Assembly: GCA_000702025.1 (NCBI GenBank)
Contig: JNKJ01000015.1
Coordinates: 62,001-126,000 of the forward strand
Length of the DNA stretch: 64,000 nucleotides
Source: Blautia schinkii DSM 10518
Lineage (GTDB): Bacteria > Bacillota > Clostridia > Lachnospirales > Lachnospiraceae
Direction: 5' to 3'
Each line of letters opens with the position of its first letter. Position 1 is the stretch's first letter. A program made the position numbers and the translations under genes. Shown here piece by piece: positions 61,217 through 64,000 of the stretch. The notes below the pieces were generated by a model, which was not told the origin of the DNA, did not search any database, and was given only the letters and a program-made list of their open reading frames with translations.

Positions 61217-61232
61217 TTGAACTTTTGTTCAA
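61217..61232 (-). promoter_or_regulatory. Predicted TetR operator at its own promoter
   Basis: Perfect palindrome TTGAAC-TTTT-GTTCAA, 18 bases before the TetR start codon. Confidence 0.7.
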
Positions 61233-61350
61233 TTATAAGGCAGGAAGATTTGTTTGTCAAGCTTTATAAAAAACATAAATTATTTATAAATATTTATAAA
61301 GATGATTCGATTAAATTTAGTAAAACTATATAAAAATCCATACTAAAAAT

Positions 61351-61430
61351 GGTTTAAAACGACAAAGTTGATTTTAAACCTTAAATTCCAAAGGTTTTCT
61401 ATTGACATTCTTGTAAAAACATACTATGAT
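61351..61430 (+). promoter_or_regulatory. Promoter and upstream operator of the second sugar ABC operon
   Basis: TTGACA (61402-61407), 17-base spacer, TATGAT (61425-61430) form a strong promoter. An inverted repeat GGTTTAAAA-N12-TTTTAAACC (61351-61380) lies just upstream and may be an activator or repressor site. The remaining upstream bases (61240-61350) are AT-rich with no gene. Confidence 0.75.
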
Positions 61431-61495
61431 TCATTTAAAGAATTTATAAATTCTACGTAAATAATTTACAAAAAAATCCATAAGGAGGAAAAGAA

Positions 61496-62764
61496 ATGAA
61501 GAAGCGTGTATTGGCAATGGCACTTGCAGGGGTGGTAGCTGCATCCGGATTCACTGGCTTTGGGAGCGTGGAAGCAAAGGCGGAATCCGAGGAAAAGGAA
61601 ATTACAGTGTGGGCATGGGATCAGGCATTCAATGGTTATGCACTGGAGGAGGCTGCGAAGCTCTGTGACGGAGTGAAGGTGAACTTTGTAGAAATGGCAA
61701 AGGCTGACTGCCTGCAGAAAATTCATACTGTGCTGGCATCCGGTGTAACGGATGATCTTCCGGATGTTGTACTTATCAGCGATCTGGCTGCACAGGGATA
61801 TCTGATGTCTTACCCGGACGCATTTATGCCGATGGATGACGTGATCAATTACGATGATTTCGCAGAGTACAAAAAGGCGGCGGTATCCTATGACGGCAAG
61901 GGCTATGGCGTACCGTTCGACACAGGAGTGGCCGGACTTTTCTATCGGACAGATTATATAGAAGAAATCGGATACACAGCGGAAGACATGCAGAATCTGA
62001 CCTGGGAAGAGTATTTATCCATGGGAGAGAAGCTGAAAGAAAAAGGACATATGCTCCAGACCTATAACCCCAACGATATCGCAGAGTTCCAGATTATGCT
62101 CCAGTCTGCTGGCAAATGGTTTACAGATGCGGAGGGCAAGGCTGATTTCGTAAACAACGATGCTCTGAAGGAATGCTTCTCCATTTTTAAAACCTTGAAT
62201 GACTCTGACTACTGTAAGGTAGTAAGTGACTGGACAGAGTTTGCAGGTGCGATCAACGGCGGCGATGTTGCCTGCGTGCTTCGCGGCTCCTGGATTTCCT
62301 CTACAATTATTGCGGCAGAGGATCAGAGCGGAAAATGGGCAGTGGCTCCGGTACCGAAAATGAGCGTAGAGGGTGCAACCCAATACTCCAATCAGGGCGG
62401 ATCAAGCTGGTTCGTACTGAATAACAGCGCCAACGCAGACGTAGCTGCTGATTTTATGGCTAAGACCTTTGCAGGAAGCAAGGAGCTTTACAACACCATA
62501 CTTTCTGAGAAAAATATTGTGGGTACCTATCTGCCCGCATCCGATGTGGAAGCTTATGATTTAGGACAGGATTTCTATAACGGACAGAAGGTAAACAAGG
62601 ATCTGGCTGCATGGCTGGCACAGATTCCGGCAGTAGATACCGGAGCCTTCTCCGCAGAGGCACAGGCTGCACTTACCGCAGTGACCCCTCAGTATCTGGC
62701 AGGAGGCGACCTGGACGAGTGTTTGGAGGAAGCGGCAGCGCAGTTTGAACAGACCATTCAGTAA
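61496..62764 (+). CDS. Carbohydrate ABC transporter substrate-binding protein, second system
   Basis: A 422-residue family 1 sugar-binding protein (EITVWAWDQAFNGYALEEA at the start; GYGVPFDTGVAGLFYRTDY; CVLRGSWISS). The signal peptide (1-27 or 1-29, cut after VEA or AKA) has no lipobox cysteine, like the first binding protein in this window. AAGGAGGAAAAGAA precedes the ATG. Permease genes follow after a GC-rich hairpin. It is unrelated in detail to the protein at 18868, so another glycan is likely the cargo. Confidence 0.92.
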   Translation: MKKRVLAMALAGVVAASGFTGFGSVEAKAESEEKEITVWAWDQAFNGYALEEAAKLCDGVKVNFVEMAKADCLQKIHTVLASGVTDDLPDVVLISDLAAQGYLMSYPDAFMPMDDVINYDDFAEYKKAAVSYDGKGYGVPFDTGVAGLFYRTDYIEEIGYTAEDMQNLTWEEYLSMGEKLKEKGHMLQTYNPNDIAEFQIMLQSAGKWFTDAEGKADFVNNDALKECFSIFKTLNDSDYCKVVSDWTEFAGAINGGDVACVLRGSWISSTIIAAEDQSGKWAVAPVPKMSVEGATQYSNQGGSSWFVLNNSANADVAADFMAKTFAGSKELYNTILSEKNIVGTYLPASDVEAYDLGQDFYNGQKVNKDLAAWLAQIPAVDTGAFSAEAQAALTAVTPQYLAGGDLDECLEEAAAQFEQTIQ

Positions 62765-62787
62765 GACATTTGTAAATGGACATCTAC

Positions 62788-62814
62788 GAGGGTGCTGCCG
62801 GGCGCAGCGCCCTC
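62788..62814 (+). terminator. GC-rich intercistronic hairpin
   Basis: GAGGGTGCTGC (62788-62798) pairs with GCAGCGCCCTC (62804-62814), loop CGGGC. Only a weak T-rich tail follows, so it may act as an mRNA stabiliser or partial terminator after the binding-protein gene. Confidence 0.65.
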
Positions 62815-62848
62815 TCTATCCCTGACGGGAATGAATAAGGAGAAAGAG

Positions 62849-63727
62849 ATGAAAACACGAGCAAAGAAAAAATACGGCCTGTCCGGCTGGTCAATGGTGC
62901 TGCTGGCATCTGCGCTGGTGCTTATTTTCAGCTATGTTCCTATGATACAGGCGTTTCTTTTATCCCTGAAAACGGGAAAAGGAGCGAATCTTCAGTTTGC
63001 GGGACTGGCCAACTATGTCCGGATGATCAAGGACACCACATTCTGGACAACCATGGGCAATACGCTGCTGTATGCGGTGATACAGATTCCAATCATGCTG
63101 CTTCTGGCACTTTTGATCGCCGTGCTGCTCAATGATCCCAAGATGAAAGGACGGGGAATTTACAGGACCTGTATTTTCCTGCCATGTGTGACCTCCCTGG
63201 TATCCTACTCCATACTGTTTAAAAACCTTTTTGCGGTGGACGGGATTGTGAATCAGGCACTGATGCATCTGCATATTATTGACAAGGCGATACCCTTTGT
63301 GCTGGATAAAAACTGGGCCAAGGCGGTGATCATCGTGGCGCTGGTCTGGCGTTATACTGGTTACTATATGATCTTTTTCCTGTCCGCACTGCAGAATATC
63401 GACAAATCCGTATACGAGGCGGCGAAAATGGACGGCTGCAATTTCTTCCAGTCCTTTTTCCGTATTACCCTGCCGCTGTTAAAGCCCATCGTATTCCTTA
63501 CCAGTATCATGGCGCTTACCTCCACTTTGCAGCTTTTCGACGAGGTGGTAAACCTGACGGCCGGGGGACCGGGAAATGCGACGCGCACGATTTCCCAGTA
63601 CATTTACGATTTGTCCTTTAATTTCGTACCAAGCTACGGATATTCGGCTGCTGTGTCCTATGTGGTGCTGCTGCTGATTATTGTGCTGACCATTGTACAG
63701 AAAGGAATCACAGGTGAGAAAAAATGA
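62849..63727 (+). CDS. Sugar ABC transporter permease, MalF/UgpA type, second system
   Basis: A 292-residue permease with six helices and the EAA loop YEAAKMDGCNFFQSFFRITLPLLKP. ATAAGGAGAAAGAG precedes the ATG at 62849; the upstream frame overlaps the hairpin. Its stop overlaps the start of the next permease (ATGA). Confidence 0.93.
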   Translation: MKTRAKKKYGLSGWSMVLLASALVLIFSYVPMIQAFLLSLKTGKGANLQFAGLANYVRMIKDTTFWTTMGNTLLYAVIQIPIMLLLALLIAVLLNDPKMKGRGIYRTCIFLPCVTSLVSYSILFKNLFAVDGIVNQALMHLHIIDKAIPFVLDKNWAKAVIIVALVWRYTGYYMIFFLSALQNIDKSVYEAAKMDGCNFFQSFFRITLPLLKPIVFLTSIMALTSTLQLFDEVVNLTAGGPGNATRTISQYIYDLSFNFVPSYGYSAAVSYVVLLLIIVLTIVQKGITGEKK

Positions 63728-64000
63728 GAAACCTCGGAAAAATCTTTAAGCATTTATTTTTAATCCTGGCGTCCGTGATTTCTGTATTTCCGTTTTACTG
63801 GATGATTGTGGGGGCCACCAATGAGTCCAAGGATATCACCATGGGAAAGCTTACCTTCGGTTCTTCTCTGGTGAAAAATGTGACAAATGCAATGGAGCAC
63901 GCTGATATTTTGCAAGCGTTCGGCAATTCGGCGTTTCTGGCGGTGGTGATCACGGTTGTATCTCTTTTGATCTGCTCAGTGGCCGGATATGCGTTTGTAA
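63724..64000 (+). CDS. Sugar ABC transporter permease, MalG/UgpE type, second system (cut by window edge)
   Basis: The first 92 codons of a second permease (MRNLGKIFKHLFLILASVIS, FPFYWMIVGATNESKDI typical of MalG-type starts). The gene continues beyond the right edge. Overlaps the previous gene by four bases. Confidence 0.9.
   Translation, partial: MRNLGKIFKHLFLILASVISVFPFYWMIVGATNESKDITMGKLTFGSSLVKNVTNAMEHADILQAFGNSAFLAVVITVVSLLICSVAGYAFV

Overview
The window looks like a chromosome segment of a gut Lachnospiraceae bacterium, most likely Blautia or a close relative. Reasons: strong AGGAGG ribosome binding sites, TTG and GTG starts, YesM/YesN and LytTR two-component systems, ABC rather than PTS sugar uptake, EFR1-type ferredoxin, and a B12-dependent propanediol microcompartment joined to an L-fucose aldolase. 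The genus is an inference.

Bases 1-17067 hold a bacterial microcompartment (BMC) locus that takes L-fuculose-1-phosphate to lactaldehyde, 1,2-propanediol, propionaldehyde and propionyl-phosphate. A promoter at 535-563 starts a long plus-strand operon: class II aldolase, acylating aldehyde dehydrogenase (PduP), zinc alcohol dehydrogenase, four BMC-H shell genes, PduL, vertex protein, PduS, PduT-like BMC-T, a DeoR regulator, an iron alcohol dehydrogenase, diol dehydratase PduCDE, reactivase PduGH and the adenosyltransferase PduO. At least five enzymes carry short amphipathic helices that look like encapsulation peptides. The fucose isomerase fucI, with its divergent AraC regulator, lies separately at 53.7-56.6 kb. 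No fuculokinase or propionate kinase is in the window.

Bases 17051-28351 hold a small, apparently truncated ABC exporter, then a sugar ABC transporter (binding protein and two permeases), a pair of long inverted hairpin elements, a YesM/YesN two-component system and an intracellular beta-helix protein resembling GH141 glycosidases. The likely role is import of a fucosylated oligosaccharide, cleavage in the cytoplasm and delivery of fucose to the BMC pathway. A second sugar ABC operon begins at 61.5 kb and runs off the right edge.

Bases 28528-33386 hold a LytTR regulator/AgrC-type kinase locus with two tandem repeats: a 14-bp minisatellite upstream and a 30-bp repeat inside the kinase ATP-binding domain. 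It also encodes a YhfC-type membrane protease, a lipoprotein and a membrane protein. Bases 33400-42937 hold an amidohydrolase, an HD phosphohydrolase, an Rpn-type nuclease, RecQ, an AT-rich three-gene cassette (DUF262, DUF3696 ATPase, unknown protein) that looks like a defence system, and an EFR1 ferredoxin. Bases 43008-53572 are regulators and antimicrobial-type ABC systems: XRE-AbrB with operator iterons, GntR-ABC, MerR-GyrI, and an OmpR/kinase/ABC/FtsX operon. Bases 56904-61199 hold a surface SH3-type protein, an esterase, and a MATE pump with its TetR regulator.

The least explained signals are the paired ~280-bp inverted hairpin elements (21974-22881), whose stems differ completely in sequence between copies yet stay self-complementary; the dual-start BMC shell gene (5200-5652); the repeat insertion in the kinase ATP lid (30691-30840); and the DUF262/DUF3696 cassette.
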